Source: Chthoniobacter sp. (GTDB lineage Bacteria; Verrucomicrobiota; Verrucomicrobiia; Chthoniobacterales; Chthoniobacteraceae). Taken from it: a stretch of DNA of 7,528 bases. Shown here piece after piece: positions 1 to 7,109 of this stretch (position 1 is the stretch's first letter; every line of letters starts with the position of its first letter). The DNA is taken from positions 1-7,528 of the forward strand of contig JANXSB010000612.1 in NCBI GenBank assembly GCA_025352865.1. The letters are read 5' to 3'. The notes below the pieces were generated by a model, which worked only from the letters and a program-made list of their open reading frames with translations, did no database searches and was not told the origin of the DNA. The position numbers and the translations under genes were made by a program.

Positions 1-1
1 C

Positions 2-2074
2 GACTACCAGAACCTTTTGTGGATCAGCTTCTTCAAGGAGCGCGTGCAGACCACCGCCGGGCTCGTGGAGAAAAAACTCATCAACGAAACCGAGCGCCGC
101 CAGCTCGACCGCGCCTACGATTTTCTCCTCCGCATCCGCACCGAGCTGCACTACCTGAACAAGCGCTCGACCGATGTCATCATCATGAGCCAGCAGGTGC
201 AGATCGACAACAAGCTGAACTATCCGCAGAAGAATATCCTGCGCCGCAGCGAGGCCTTCATGCGCGACTATTTCCAAAACGCGCGCAGCATTTACGCCAT
301 CACCGAGCTGCTCGCCGAGCGGCTCTCCATCAGCCCTGCGCCGGAGGTCAAGCGCCGCGGCCTGCTCCGCTTTCTGCGCAAACCGAAAACGCTCGCGCCC
401 GCGTCCTTCGACGGCTTCTTCAGCCGCGACGGGCGGCTTTTTGCCGAGTCACCGACGATCTTCAACCAGGATCCCGCGCGGCTGATGCGGCTCTTCCAGC
501 ACCTCCAGCAGCGCGGCCTCGTGCTCAGCGCCGAGCTCGCCCAGCTCATCCGCCGCCGCCTGCATCTCGTCGATCGCACTTTTCAGTACTCGAAAGCCGC
601 ACGCGAAACCTTCCTCGCCATCTGCTCCCGCAAAGGCGAGGTCGGCCGCATCCTGCGCGCCATGCACAAGGTCGATTTTCTCGGGCGCTACATCCCCGAA
701 TTCGGACAGCTCACGTGCCTCGTGCAGCACGAGTTTTTCCACCGCTACACCGCCGACGAGCACACCCTCGTCTGCATCGAAAAGCTCGACGAGCTGATGG
801 ATCCCGCCACACCGAAAATCGAGGATTACGAGTACCGGAAACTTTTTCAAAAGCTCGAAGACCCCGGCGTGCTCTACCTCGCGCTCCTGCTCCACGACAC
901 GGGCAAGGCGTCCAACGCCAAACAGCACGCGGAGGCCAGCGCGCTCTTCGCACAAAAAGTCTCGCGCCGTCTCCAGCTCACTCCCGAGCAGCGCAAATCG
1001 CTCGTCCTGCTCGTGGACAACCACATCGTCCTCTCGATGACCGCGCAACGCCGGAACCTCGACGATCCCGCGACCACCGCCGAATTCGCCGGGGTCATTC
1101 GCAGCCAGGGAAATCTCGACGCGCTCATGCTCCTCACGCTCGTGGACGGACGGGGCACCGGCGACGAGCATTGGTCCGACTGGAAGGAGGGCCTCGTCTG
1201 GCAGCTCTACCGCAACACCTCGCTCTACCTCGCCGACGGTGAAGCCTTTTACCGCCAGCGCGCCATCGAGCGCGAGGCGCTGCGCGGCGCGGTCGGGAAA
1301 AAAATCCCCGCGGAGCTTCGCGATGAAACCGGCGCGCATTTCGAGGCCATGCCCGAGCGCTATTTCCAGACCTACGGCCCCGCCGAAATCGTCGAGCACA
1401 TCCGGCTTTTCCACAGCTTCCTCGAAGCCCGCGACCGCGACGATACCCTCGCCCTCGCGCCCGCCGTGAAGTGGGTCGCACATCCCGACCGCGGGCACAG
1501 CGAATTCTGGTTCTGCGGCTGGGACCGCCAGGGCCTGCTCGCGCGCATCGCCGGCTGCCTCTCCGCAGCGCAGCTCAATATTCTGAGCGCCGATGTCTTC
1601 ACCCGCAGCGACTCGCTCGTGCTCGACATCTTCCGCGTGTGCAACACCAAGTTTGAAGCCGTGACCGACGAGAAGGACATGGCCATCGTCGAAAAACGGC
1701 TCCGCCAATCCATCGACGCGGAGCATTTCGACCTCGCCGCACTGCTCGCCAAGGCGAAGAAAAGCCGAGGCTTTCATCTCGCGCAGGAGATCGACTTTTC
1801 CACGCGCATCATCATCGAAAACGACGCGCACGCCGTCTATACGCTCGTCGAGATGCAGACGCCCGACCGACTCGGCCTGCTCTCCAGCCTGCTCCAGGCC
1901 TTCAGCGAGAGCGGTGTGCAGATCGCCCTCTCGCGCATCGCCACGGAAAAGGGCGCGGCCATCGACGCCTTCTACGTCACCGACATGCAGGGCCACAAAC
2001 TCCGCGACGCCGAGACCATCGCCCGCCTGCAACGCGCGCTCCAGGCCGCCTCGCAAGCGCCGCCCGCCGCGTAG
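2..2074 (+). CDS. glnD: [Protein-PII] uridylyltransferase / uridylyl-removing enzyme GlnD, 5'-truncated by window edge
   Basis: GlnD is the cytoplasmic nitrogen sensor that uridylylates PII proteins when glutamine is low and removes UMP when it is high. The frame is open to the left edge, so 690 residues are visible of a family usually 850-950 long, and the N-terminal nucleotidyltransferase domain lies outside the window. Visible residues 1-110 (beginning DYQNLLW) match the helical GlnD linker region. An HD hydrolase domain follows at about 235-390, with the FHRYTADEHT segment, the LLLHDTGK motif (HD at 298-299) and a late Asp in LLTLVDGRG; this is the uridylyl-removing centre. Two ACT domains follow at about 500-580 (GWDRQGLLARIAG) and 611-687 (QTPDRLGLLSSLL), the glutamine-sensing part. 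The order helical-HD-ACT-ACT is diagnostic and no HD residue appears lost. A TTG at 17 is not the start, because the reading frame and the homology continue upstream of it. The gene ends at TAG, 13 bp from the convergent permease. No PII or glutamine synthetase gene is in view. Confidence 0.95.
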   Translation, partial: DYQNLLWISFFKERVQTTAGLVEKKLINETERRQLDRAYDFLLRIRTELHYLNKRSTDVIIMSQQVQIDNKLNYPQKNILRRSEAFMRDYFQNARSIYAITELLAERLSISPAPEVKRRGLLRFLRKPKTLAPASFDGFFSRDGRLFAESPTIFNQDPARLMRLFQHLQQRGLVLSAELAQLIRRRLHLVDRTFQYSKAARETFLAICSRKGEVGRILRAMHKVDFLGRYIPEFGQLTCLVQHEFFHRYTADEHTLVCIEKLDELMDPATPKIEDYEYRKLFQKLEDPGVLYLALLLHDTGKASNAKQHAEASALFAQKVSRRLQLTPEQRKSLVLLVDNHIVLSMTAQRRNLDDPATTAEFAGVIRSQGNLDALMLLTLVDGRGTGDEHWSDWKEGLVWQLYRNTSLYLADGEAFYRQRAIEREALRGAVGKKIPAELRDETGAHFEAMPERYFQTYGPAEIVEHIRLFHSFLEARDRDDTLALAPAVKWVAHPDRGHSEFWFCGWDRQGLLARIAGCLSAAQLNILSADVFTRSDSLVLDIFRVCNTKFEAVTDEKDMAIVEKRLRQSIDAEHFDLAALLAKAKKSRGFHLAQEIDFSTRIIIENDAHAVYTLVEMQTPDRLGLLSSLLQAFSESGVQIALSRIATEKGAAIDAFYVTDMQGHKLRDAETIARLQRALQAASQAPPAA

Positions 2075-2087
2075 ATGAGCCGCCGCG

Positions 2088-3446
2088 TCAGACGAACGCG
2101 TTCACCAAAAGAATGAAGACGATGGACGTGCAGGCGATGCCCGTCTCCACGACCGTCCACGTCTTGAGCGTCTGCTCGATCGAGAGGCCGAGGTATTCTT
2201 TCACAAACCAAAATCCGCTGTCATTGACGTGCGAGAGGATGAGCGAGCCGGAGCCCATCGCGAGGATGAGCAGCTCTTTGTTCACGCCGGGATTGCTGGC
2301 GATGATCGGAGCCATGAGCGTGGCCGCCGTCTGGACGGAAACGGTCGAGCTGCCGATGCTGATGCGCAGCAGGCCCGCGATGATCCAGCCGAGCAGCAGC
2401 GGGGAAATGGGCAGCGTTTTTCCCCAGCCACCGATGGCCGCGCCGACGCCGGAACCATTGAGCACCATGCTGAAACCGCCGCCCGCGCCGATGAGCAACA
2501 GCAGCCCGGCGACAGGCGCGAAACACGAGTCGCTGAATTTCAAAATCTGCGCGCGCGTGAGTCCGCACCCGACGCCAAATGTATAAAACGAAACGAGCAC
2601 GGCGATGAGCATCGCGACCGTGGGTGCGCCGAGGAATTCCGCCCACGGTCGCACGGGGCTTTCCGGCGGAAGAAAAACTTTCGCCACGGTGCCAAGGATC
2701 ATCAGCAGCGCCGGCAGGAGCATGGTGAAAATGCTGACGCCAAAACCCGGCGCGCGTGGCGCGGCGGGACGGCCGACCATTTCCGCGAGCAGCCCGCGCA
2801 TTTCCGTCGGCACGCGCGGCGCGACCCAGCGCGCGAGGAGCGGGCCTGTGATGAGCGCGGTGGGCGCGCCGACGAGCAGCGAGTAGAGAATGGTCTTGCC
2901 CGTGTCGGCGTGAATGATGGCGATCGCGGCGAGCGGGCCAGGGTGCGGCGGGATGAGCCCGTGCGCGGTGGAAAGCCCCGCCGCCAGCGGCAGCGCGAGC
3001 CGCAGGATGGGCGTGCCCGTTTGCCGCGCGAGCATGAAGGCGATGGGGCCGAGGAGGACGATGCCGACGTTGAAAAAAATCGAAATGCCGATGACGAAGG
3101 CGACGATCATGATCGCGTAATCGAGCCGCGCAGGGCCGAGCCAGCGGACCATGGTGAGCGCGATGACTTCCGCCGCGCCGGACTCGGAGAGGAGTTTCCC
3201 GAGGATGGTGCCGAGGCCGATGATCATGGCGAGCCCGCCGAGGGTTTTCGCCACGCCGCCCTCGAAGCTGGTGACAATGTCGCCGAGCGGCATGCCGCTG
3301 CCGAGCCCGACGAAAAGCGCGGCAATGACGATGGCGACGACGGCATTGCATTTGAACCGCGCGATGAGCAGGACGAGCCCGACGATGGCGCACCCGGCGA
3401 GCGCGAGCAGGCCATTGGGCGGGAGGACGGCGAGGGTGGGGGACAT
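2088..3446 (-). CDS. GntP-family gluconate:H+ symporter (sugar-acid permease)
   Basis: This is a 452-residue inner-membrane permease of the GntP family (GntP, GntT, GntU, IdnT, DsdX), proton symporters for gluconate and related hydroxy acids. The protein is almost entirely hydrophobic, with about 12-14 membrane segments, for example around residues 11-29, 35-50, 110-140, 236-258, 275-295, 310-326 and 433-452. Family signatures are a glycine-rich GLAMIIGLGTILGKLLSESG at 71-90, GLSTAHGLIPPHPGP at 157-171, and SHVNDSGFW at 405-413. The length is normal for the family (about 440-450) and the reading frame is intact. ATG at 3446 starts just before the first membrane segment, and no clear Shine-Dalgarno precedes it. 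The gene lies 30 bp downstream of the photolyase gene on the same strand, so co-transcription is possible. No gluconate kinase, dehydratase or GntR regulator is present, so the actual substrate cannot be read from context; gluconate is the family default, and 2-keto acids, idonate or D-serine are alternatives. Confidence 0.9.
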   Translation of the reverse strand: MSPTLAVLPPNGLLALAGCAIVGLVLLIARFKCNAVVAIVIAALFVGLGSGMPLGDIVTSFEGGVAKTLGGLAMIIGLGTILGKLLSESGAAEVIALTMVRWLGPARLDYAIMIVAFVIGISIFFNVGIVLLGPIAFMLARQTGTPILRLALPLAAGLSTAHGLIPPHPGPLAAIAIIHADTGKTILYSLLVGAPTALITGPLLARWVAPRVPTEMRGLLAEMVGRPAAPRAPGFGVSIFTMLLPALLMILGTVAKVFLPPESPVRPWAEFLGAPTVAMLIAVLVSFYTFGVGCGLTRAQILKFSDSCFAPVAGLLLLIGAGGGFSMVLNGSGVGAAIGGWGKTLPISPLLLGWIIAGLLRISIGSSTVSVQTAATLMAPIIASNPGVNKELLILAMGSGSLILSHVNDSGFWFVKEYLGLSIEQTLKTWTVVETGIACTSIVFILLVNAFV

Positions 3447-3476
3447 GACGCCGCCGGTGATAGCGGGCGGGCTGTC

Positions 3477-4883
3477 TTAGCGTCGAAACATTTCCAGCGC
3501 GGCGTCGCGCTCGCGGTGGTGATCGACGATGGGGAGCGGGTAGCCTTTGGCGAGCGCGAGGCCGGGCGTGGGTGGCGCGCAGAGTTTCGGCGCGGGCACG
3601 TCGCGCAGCTCGGGCACCCACTTTTTGATGTAGTCGCCGTCGGGATCGAAGCGCTTCGTTTGCGACCACGGATTTTGGATGCGGAAATACGGCGCGGCAT
3701 CCGTGCCGGTGCTGGCGCTCCACTGCCAGCCGCCGTTGTTGCTGGCGATCTCGCCATCCACGAGGCGGCGCATGAACCAGCTCTCGCCGTGCATCCACCA
3801 GACGTGCAGGTCTTTGGTCAGAAACATCGCGGTGATCATGCGCACGCGGTTGTGCATGTAGCCGGTGGCGCGCAGCTCGCGCATGCCGGCATCCACGATG
3901 GGGAAGCCCGTCTCGCCTGCGCACCAGCGTTGGAAAGCTTCGCCGCCCGGCTGCCGCTCGGGCCGCCAGTGGTCGCGCCATTTCAGGTCGCGGTATTGCT
4001 CCTGCCATTCGTGATCGAGCACGCCGGGCCAATGCCAGAGCACCTGCATGTAAAACTCGCGCCAGATGAGTTCGTTCACGTAGGTGCCGATGCTGCGCGC
4101 GTGCCGCGGCTCGGCGCGGGCGAGCGCGGCGCACTTTGCATAGATCTCGCGGATCGAGAGGGTGCCGTGGCGGAGGTCTTGCGAAAGGCGCGAGTTGGCT
4201 CCGCCCAGCGGGATGTTGCGCGTTGCACCATATTCAGAAATCGGTCCGTCGAGAAAATGCCCGAGGCGTTTGCGGGCGGCGGCTTCACCGGGTTCGATGA
4301 TCTGGGCATCGCTCGCCAAGCCCCATGTTTCCAGGGTTGGCAGCGGTTCGCTGGAAATGTGCGGCGGTGTGGAGAGTCGTCCGATGACGCGTGTGGGTGC
4401 GGATTTGTCGAGCTTCAGCCACGCTTTGGAATAAGGCGTGAAGACGCGAAACGGAGTGCCGCCAGCGGTCAGCACTTCGTCGCGCTCGTGCAGCGCGACA
4501 TCCTTGTGCGCCTGCACTTTCACGCCGATGCGCGCGGCCATTTCGGCGATGCGCGCTTCCATCGCGCGACCGAACGGATCGGGGTCGCGGTTGAAATAAA
4601 TCGCGTCCGCGCCGGTTTCGCGCGCGAGTTTTTCCAGCACGTCATCCGCGCGCCCGTGGCGGACGATCAAGCGTCCGTCTTTGGCCTCGACGTTCTTCGC
4701 GAGCGAGGCGAGGGAGCCGCAGAGAAATTCTTGCCGCGGGGCTCCGCACCACGCGTGCTCCGCCTGCCATGCGCTCACGATATAGACCGGGACGACGTGG
4801 TCATGCGCGGCGACGGCGGCGGCGAGAGCGGTATTGTCGGTGAGGCGGAGGTCGCGGCGGAACCAGTGGAGGGCGGTGGACAT
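3477..4883 (-). CDS. phrB: Deoxyribodipyrimidine photolyase, class I CPD type
   Basis: This 468-residue flavoprotein belongs to the photolyase/cryptochrome family; class I members repair cyclobutane pyrimidine dimers with blue light (E. coli PhrB is 472 residues). The N-terminal antenna domain begins with HWFRRDLRLTDNTAL at 6-20 and runs to about 130. GTPFRVFTPYSKAW at 142-155 marks the linker start. The FAD domain has NELIWREFY at 270-278, where E271 and W274 match E. coli E274 and W277 at the lesion. It continues with GYMHNRVRM at 341-349 (N345, M349) and SNNGGWQW at 381-388 with STGTD after it. W386 and W363 match two of the electron-transfer tryptophans; W306 is a plausible third. These lesion-contact residues favour a true photolyase over a cryptochrome. 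The antenna cofactor (MTHF or 8-HDF) cannot be decided by eye. ATG at 4883 gives the expected N-terminus, with no strong Shine-Dalgarno. The gene sits 48 bp after the L,D-transpeptidase and 30 bp before the permease, all in one direction. Confidence 0.96.
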   Translation of the reverse strand: MSTALHWFRRDLRLTDNTALAAAVAAHDHVVPVYIVSAWQAEHAWCGAPRQEFLCGSLASLAKNVEAKDGRLIVRHGRADDVLEKLARETGADAIYFNRDPDPFGRAMEARIAEMAARIGVKVQAHKDVALHERDEVLTAGGTPFRVFTPYSKAWLKLDKSAPTRVIGRLSTPPHISSEPLPTLETWGLASDAQIIEPGEAAARKRLGHFLDGPISEYGATRNIPLGGANSRLSQDLRHGTLSIREIYAKCAALARAEPRHARSIGTYVNELIWREFYMQVLWHWPGVLDHEWQEQYRDLKWRDHWRPERQPGGEAFQRWCAGETGFPIVDAGMRELRATGYMHNRVRMITAMFLTKDLHVWWMHGESWFMRRLVDGEIASNNGGWQWSASTGTDAAPYFRIQNPWSQTKRFDPDGDYIKKWVPELRDVPAPKLCAPPTPGLALAKGYPLPIVDHHRERDAALEMFRR

Positions 4884-4931
4884 TCAATGCAATACGCGCC
4901 GCGCGCGCAGATCGGCGCGGATAAATACGGG

Positions 4932-5540
4932 CTAAGGTGCCGGCTTTTTCGGAGGCTCCGTGACGAGTTGGTCGAGAACCCTGACCGGCGTGCCGATGGG
5001 CGCGTTTTCAAAAAAGTGCTCCGCCATAAAACGCGGCAGCCGCACGCAGCCATGCGATGCGGGATGGCCCGGCAAGTGGCCCGCGTGCATGCCCGCACCG
5101 TCGTGGAAGCGCAGGAAGAACGGCATTTTCGCGCCTTGAAAACTCGCGCCTTCGGGCGGCTTTTCCTTGGTGATGTCCACGTTGGTTTTCACCACCACGC
5201 CGGTCACGTCCACGAATTCGCCGTAGAGATTCGAGACGTGATTCTTGTCGCGCTGAATGACTTTGAAATCGCCGGTCGGCGTCTCGAAACCTTTCTTGCC
5301 GCTGGAAATCACGGCCTGTCCCACCTCCGTTTTCCCTTTGAAAAAATGCGCCCGCTGTTCGCCGAGACTGATGGTGATGGATGGCTCGCCGGTCACTCCC
5401 TCGGCGGTCCAATACGACTGCTTTCGCGGTGGCTCGGGCGCCGGTGGCTTGGGCGGCGGAGGTGGCTTAGTGGCGCAGCCGGCGACGAAAAGGAACACGG
5501 CGAAGAGGCCGATGCGTGTGAAAATCTGTGAGCGAGACAT
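4932..5540 (-). CDS. L,D-transpeptidase (YkuD domain) lipoprotein
   Basis: This 202-residue predicted lipoprotein carries a YkuD L,D-transpeptidase domain, the family that forms 3-3 peptidoglycan crosslinks or attaches proteins to the wall, outside the inner membrane. The N-terminus has basic residues at 3 and 9, a hydrophobic core at 10-19 and a lipobox VAGC with C22 as the lipidated cysteine. Ala at +2 gives no inner-membrane retention signal. A proline-rich spacer (about 25-38) follows, then the YkuD domain from about 53 to 190. Catalytic signatures are MHAG at 151-154 (the family's IHG position) and ASHGCVRLP at 161-169, with H163, G164, C165 and R167 intact; the nucleophile is C165. The domain is compact, without LysM or another peptidoglycan-binding module. 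ATG at 5540 is chosen because it gives a complete signal peptide. The gene is co-directional with yraN (74 bp upstream) and phrB (48 bp downstream). Which reaction it performs (crosslinking, protein anchoring or amidase-like) is not determinable from sequence. Confidence 0.93.
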   Translation of the reverse strand: MSRSQIFTRIGLFAVFLFVAGCATKPPPPPKPPAPEPPRKQSYWTAEGVTGEPSITISLGEQRAHFFKGKTEVGQAVISSGKKGFETPTGDFKVIQRDKNHVSNLYGEFVDVTGVVVKTNVDITKEKPPEGASFQGAKMPFFLRFHDGAGMHAGHLPGHPASHGCVRLPRFMAEHFFENAPIGTPVRVLDQLVTEPPKKPAP

Positions 5541-5591
5541 GGCGAGGCGCGGAGTATTAGTCGCCGTTTTGCCAGTTGCCTAGCCGCGAAT

Positions 5592-5614
5592 GCCAAGGCC
5601 TGCGGGCCGATGGC
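5592..5614 (-). other. GC-rich hairpin immediately after the yraN stop
   Basis: Directly after the yraN TGA, the arms GCCA/TGGC and GGCC/GGCC can pair around a four-base loop, with a small asymmetric bulge between the two stems. No T-tract follows on the minus strand, so it does not meet the intrinsic-terminator pattern. It lies in the 74-bp gap before the L,D-transpeptidase, the largest gap within the minus-strand block, and could mark an operon boundary or stabilise the upstream mRNA end. The placement next to the stop is the main support. Confidence 0.3.
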
Positions 5615-6076
5615 TCAGTAGATAAATGGCTCCGGCAGCTTGAAGGCGTCTTTGATCAAATTGAACTTCGGCCCGGATTCGTCGAAGACGATTTCCACGA
5701 TGTCGAAACGGAAGATGATGTCGGGATTGTCGAGCAGGCGCAGCCAGGCCAGCGCGCCGCGGGCGATGAGCTTCTGTTTGTCACGCGTGACCGCTTCGCC
5801 GGGCGCACCGTAGCCGAGACCGCGGCGCGTTTTCACCTCGACGAAAACGAGGGCACCGCTGGATTTGTCGCGGCAGACGAGATCGACTTCACCGCCGTGC
5901 GGCGCGCGAAAGTTCCGATAGAGAATCTTGAACCGCTGTCGGCGGAGAAAGCCTTGCGCGAGGCGCTCGCCTTCGCGGCCCAGCCAGTGCGCTTCGTTTT
6001 CACCCGGCTCAGGCGAGCGGGAGAAGCGCCTGCTGAACGGGAGAAAAAGATTTGCGATGGATCGCGCAAGGCCCAT
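5615..6076 (-). CDS. yraN: YraN family (UPF0102) endonuclease-fold protein
   Basis: YraN proteins have a restriction-endonuclease/Holliday-resolvase-like fold; their cellular role is poorly defined. With the start at 6076 the product is 153 residues, longer than the usual 115-130. The conserved core begins at about residue 30: GREGERLA at 33-40, YRNFR at 53-57, GGEVDL at 61-66, VFVEVKTR at 77-84 and RFDIVEI at 123-129. The D65, E80 and K82 set forms the D-ExK nuclease-like motif, so the presumed active site is intact. Start choice: between ATG 6076 and the core there is no in-frame ATG, GTG or TTG, so the start must lie inside rnhB. ATG 6076 gives a 68-bp overlap; ATG 6112 and TTG 6130 are longer options. 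None has a good Shine-Dalgarno. The first about 30 residues are basic (MGLARSIANLFLPFSRRF) and not part of the family core. The position directly after rplS-rnhB supports the assignment. Confidence 0.88.
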   Translation of the reverse strand: MGLARSIANLFLPFSRRFSRSPEPGENEAHWLGREGERLAQGFLRRQRFKILYRNFRAPHGGEVDLVCRDKSSGALVFVEVKTRRGLGYGAPGEAVTRDKQKLIARGALAWLRLLDNPDIIFRFDIVEIVFDESGPKFNLIKDAFKLPEPFIY

Positions 6077-6629
6077 GGGCGCGCAGCTTAGCAAGATGCA
6101 GCGCGGTGCCATAGCCTTTGTGCTGGGCAAATCCGTAGGCCGGATAGCGCGCTTCCATTTCGACCATGAGGCGGTCGCGCGTGACCTTCGCGATCACGCT
6201 CGCCGCAGCGATGGAAAAGCTGAGTCCGTCGCCGCCGACGAGTGCCGTCTGCGGGACGGGGAAGGGGAGCACAGGCAGGCCGTCGATCAAGGCGTGGTCA
6301 GGCGCGAAGAGCAGCGCGGCGAAAGCGCGGCGCATGGCTTCGTGCGTGGCGTTGAGGATATTCAGCCGATCGATTTCCTCGGGCTCGACGACCGCAAAAG
6401 CCCAGGCGATTTCGCTGTGGCCGGTGATCTCGGCGTAAAGCCGTTCGCGGGTTCGCTCGGTGAGTTTTTTCGAGTCGTCGAGTTCGCGGTGGCGATAACG
6501 CGGGGGGAGCACAACTGCTGCCGCAACGACCGGCCCGGCAAGCGGCCCGCGTCCCGCTTCATCAATTCCGGCAACGCGCACCCAGCCCTGCCGGCGCAAG
6601 GCGCGTTCGTGTTTGAGGCTGCAACTCAT
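6009..6629 (-). CDS. rnhB: Ribonuclease HII
   Basis: RNase HII cuts RNA in RNA/DNA hybrids and nicks 5' of single ribonucleotides in DNA, starting ribonucleotide excision repair in the cytoplasm. The product is 206 residues, the usual size. GIDEAGRGPLAGPV at 21-34 holds catalytic D23 and E24 and the GRG ribonucleotide-sensing motif (26-28). LDDSKKLT is at 50-57. IDGLP at 115-119 gives D116, and GGDGLSFSIAAASVIAKVTR at 132-151 gives D134, completing the DEDD metal site. KGYGT at 171-175 contains Y173, matching the tyrosine that contacts the ribonucleotide-DNA junction. The C-terminus (HGPCAIHRKSFSPV) is also typical. ATG at 6629 lies 31 bp after the rplS stop, which favours co-transcription. 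The last 68 bases are shared with the start of yraN in another frame. No residue of the active site is missing. Confidence 0.97.
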   Translation of the reverse strand: MSCSLKHERALRRQGWVRVAGIDEAGRGPLAGPVVAAAVVLPPRYRHRELDDSKKLTERTRERLYAEITGHSEIAWAFAVVEPEEIDRLNILNATHEAMRRAFAALLFAPDHALIDGLPVLPFPVPQTALVGGDGLSFSIAAASVIAKVTRDRLMVEMEARYPAYGFAQHKGYGTALHLAKLRAHGPCAIHRKSFSPVQQALLPLA

Positions 6630-6660
6630 CGCCGGCGAGGACGGCGGAAAAACTGCGGGC

Positions 6661-7017
6661 CTAAGCCTTGGCCGCCACCTTCTCGCGAACCGCCATAGCG
6701 CTCTTGCCCTTGCGATTGCGGAGGTAGGTCAGCTTTGCGCGGCGCGCGGTGCCGGCTGTTTCCACTTCCACCTTGGAGATGCGCGGGGAGTGCAGCGGGA
6801 AAACGCGCTCGACACCCTCGCCATAGCTGATGCGCCGCACCGTGAAGGTCGCGCTCAGGAGCGTGCCTTTGCGGGCGATGACGATGCCCGTGAAAATCTG
6901 CACGCGCTCCTTCTCGCCTTCCTTCACGATCGTATGCACCCGGACGCTGTCGCCCACGTTGAACGCCGTGACGTCCTTCTTCATTTGTTCCTGGTTGATC
7001 TTGGCGATGATGGACAT
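6661..7017 (-). CDS. rplS: 50S ribosomal protein L19
   Basis: L19 is a large-subunit protein near the interface with the 30S subunit. The 118-residue product has the usual length. Recognisable parts are FNVGDSVRVH at 19-28, KERVQIFTGIVI at 37-48, FTVRRISYGEGVERVFPLHS at 58-77 and RRAKLTYLR at 92-100 with a basic C-terminus. The FEG found in many L19 proteins reads FTG here. A GTG at 7080 would add 21 residues, but ATG 7017 is preferred: it matches the family N-terminus (MSIIAKINQEQMKKDV) and has a GGAG nine bases upstream. The gene is the first of the minus-strand block and lies 31 bp before rnhB. The common upstream partner trmD is absent; tadA diverges instead. Expression is probably strong and growth-linked, as for other ribosomal proteins (inference). 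Confidence 0.97.
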   Translation of the reverse strand: MSIIAKINQEQMKKDVTAFNVGDSVRVHTIVKEGEKERVQIFTGIVIARKGTLLSATFTVRRISYGEGVERVFPLHSPRISKVEVETAGTARRAKLTYLRNRKGKSAMAVREKVAAKA

Positions 7018-7026
7018 GGCGATGGG

Positions 7027-7030
7027 CTCC
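7027..7030 (-). promoter_or_regulatory. Ribosome binding site of rplS
   Basis: On the minus strand GGAG lies nine bases upstream of ATG 7017. It is the clearest Shine-Dalgarno in the window and it decides the rplS start in favour of 7017 over the in-frame GTG at 7080. Most other genes here lack a comparable motif. Confidence 0.7.
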
Positions 7031-7063
7031 GGTGTGAGTAGGTAGGTGTGGAAAGGGGTGGGA

Positions 7064-7090
7064 CTAATAGCTTGATTCACTGCACCGCAA
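7064..7090 (-). promoter_or_regulatory. Candidate rplS promoter (-35 TTGCGG, -10 TATTAG)
   Basis: In the 92-bp rplS/tadA divergent region the minus strand reads TTGCGG (7090-7085), a 15-base spacer, then TATTAG (7069-7064). Both resemble sigma-70 boxes and sit in the only AT-richer patch of this region. The spacer is short of the ideal 17, so this is tentative. A start near 7057 would give an rplS leader of about 40 bases. I find no equally good plus-strand promoter for tadA. Confidence 0.25.
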
Positions 7091-7109
7091 CCAGAATTTC
7101 ACCGCTTTC

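Noticed and set aside
449..2056. A 535-codon minus-strand open frame opposite glnD
   Set aside because: It is a shadow of the glnD reading frame: low-complexity Glu/Gly/Ala/Val composition and no family resemblance, whereas the plus strand has full GlnD domain order.
17..2074. TTG at 17 as the true glnD start
   Set aside because: The frame is open to the window edge, and the residues before it (DYQNL) continue the GlnD helical region, so the real start is outside the window.
3451..3470. CCGCC/GGCGG inverted repeat in the gap between phrB and the permease
   Set aside because: Only five base pairs with a 10-base loop and no T-tract; not distinguishable from background.
4899..4920. CCGCGC/GCGCGG inverted repeat between the transpeptidase stop and the phrB start, considered as a terminator
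   Set aside because: No T-tract follows on either strand, and short GC-only palindromes are frequent in this composition. The 10-base loop also makes it weak.
2229..5531. An 1100-codon open frame on the plus strand, antisense to the permease, photolyase and transpeptidase genes
   Set aside because: The product is rich in Arg, Ala, Glu, His and Asp with no recognisable domain or membrane pattern. The opposite strand encodes three clear families. Long antisense frames are expected in GC-rich DNA because stop codons are rare.
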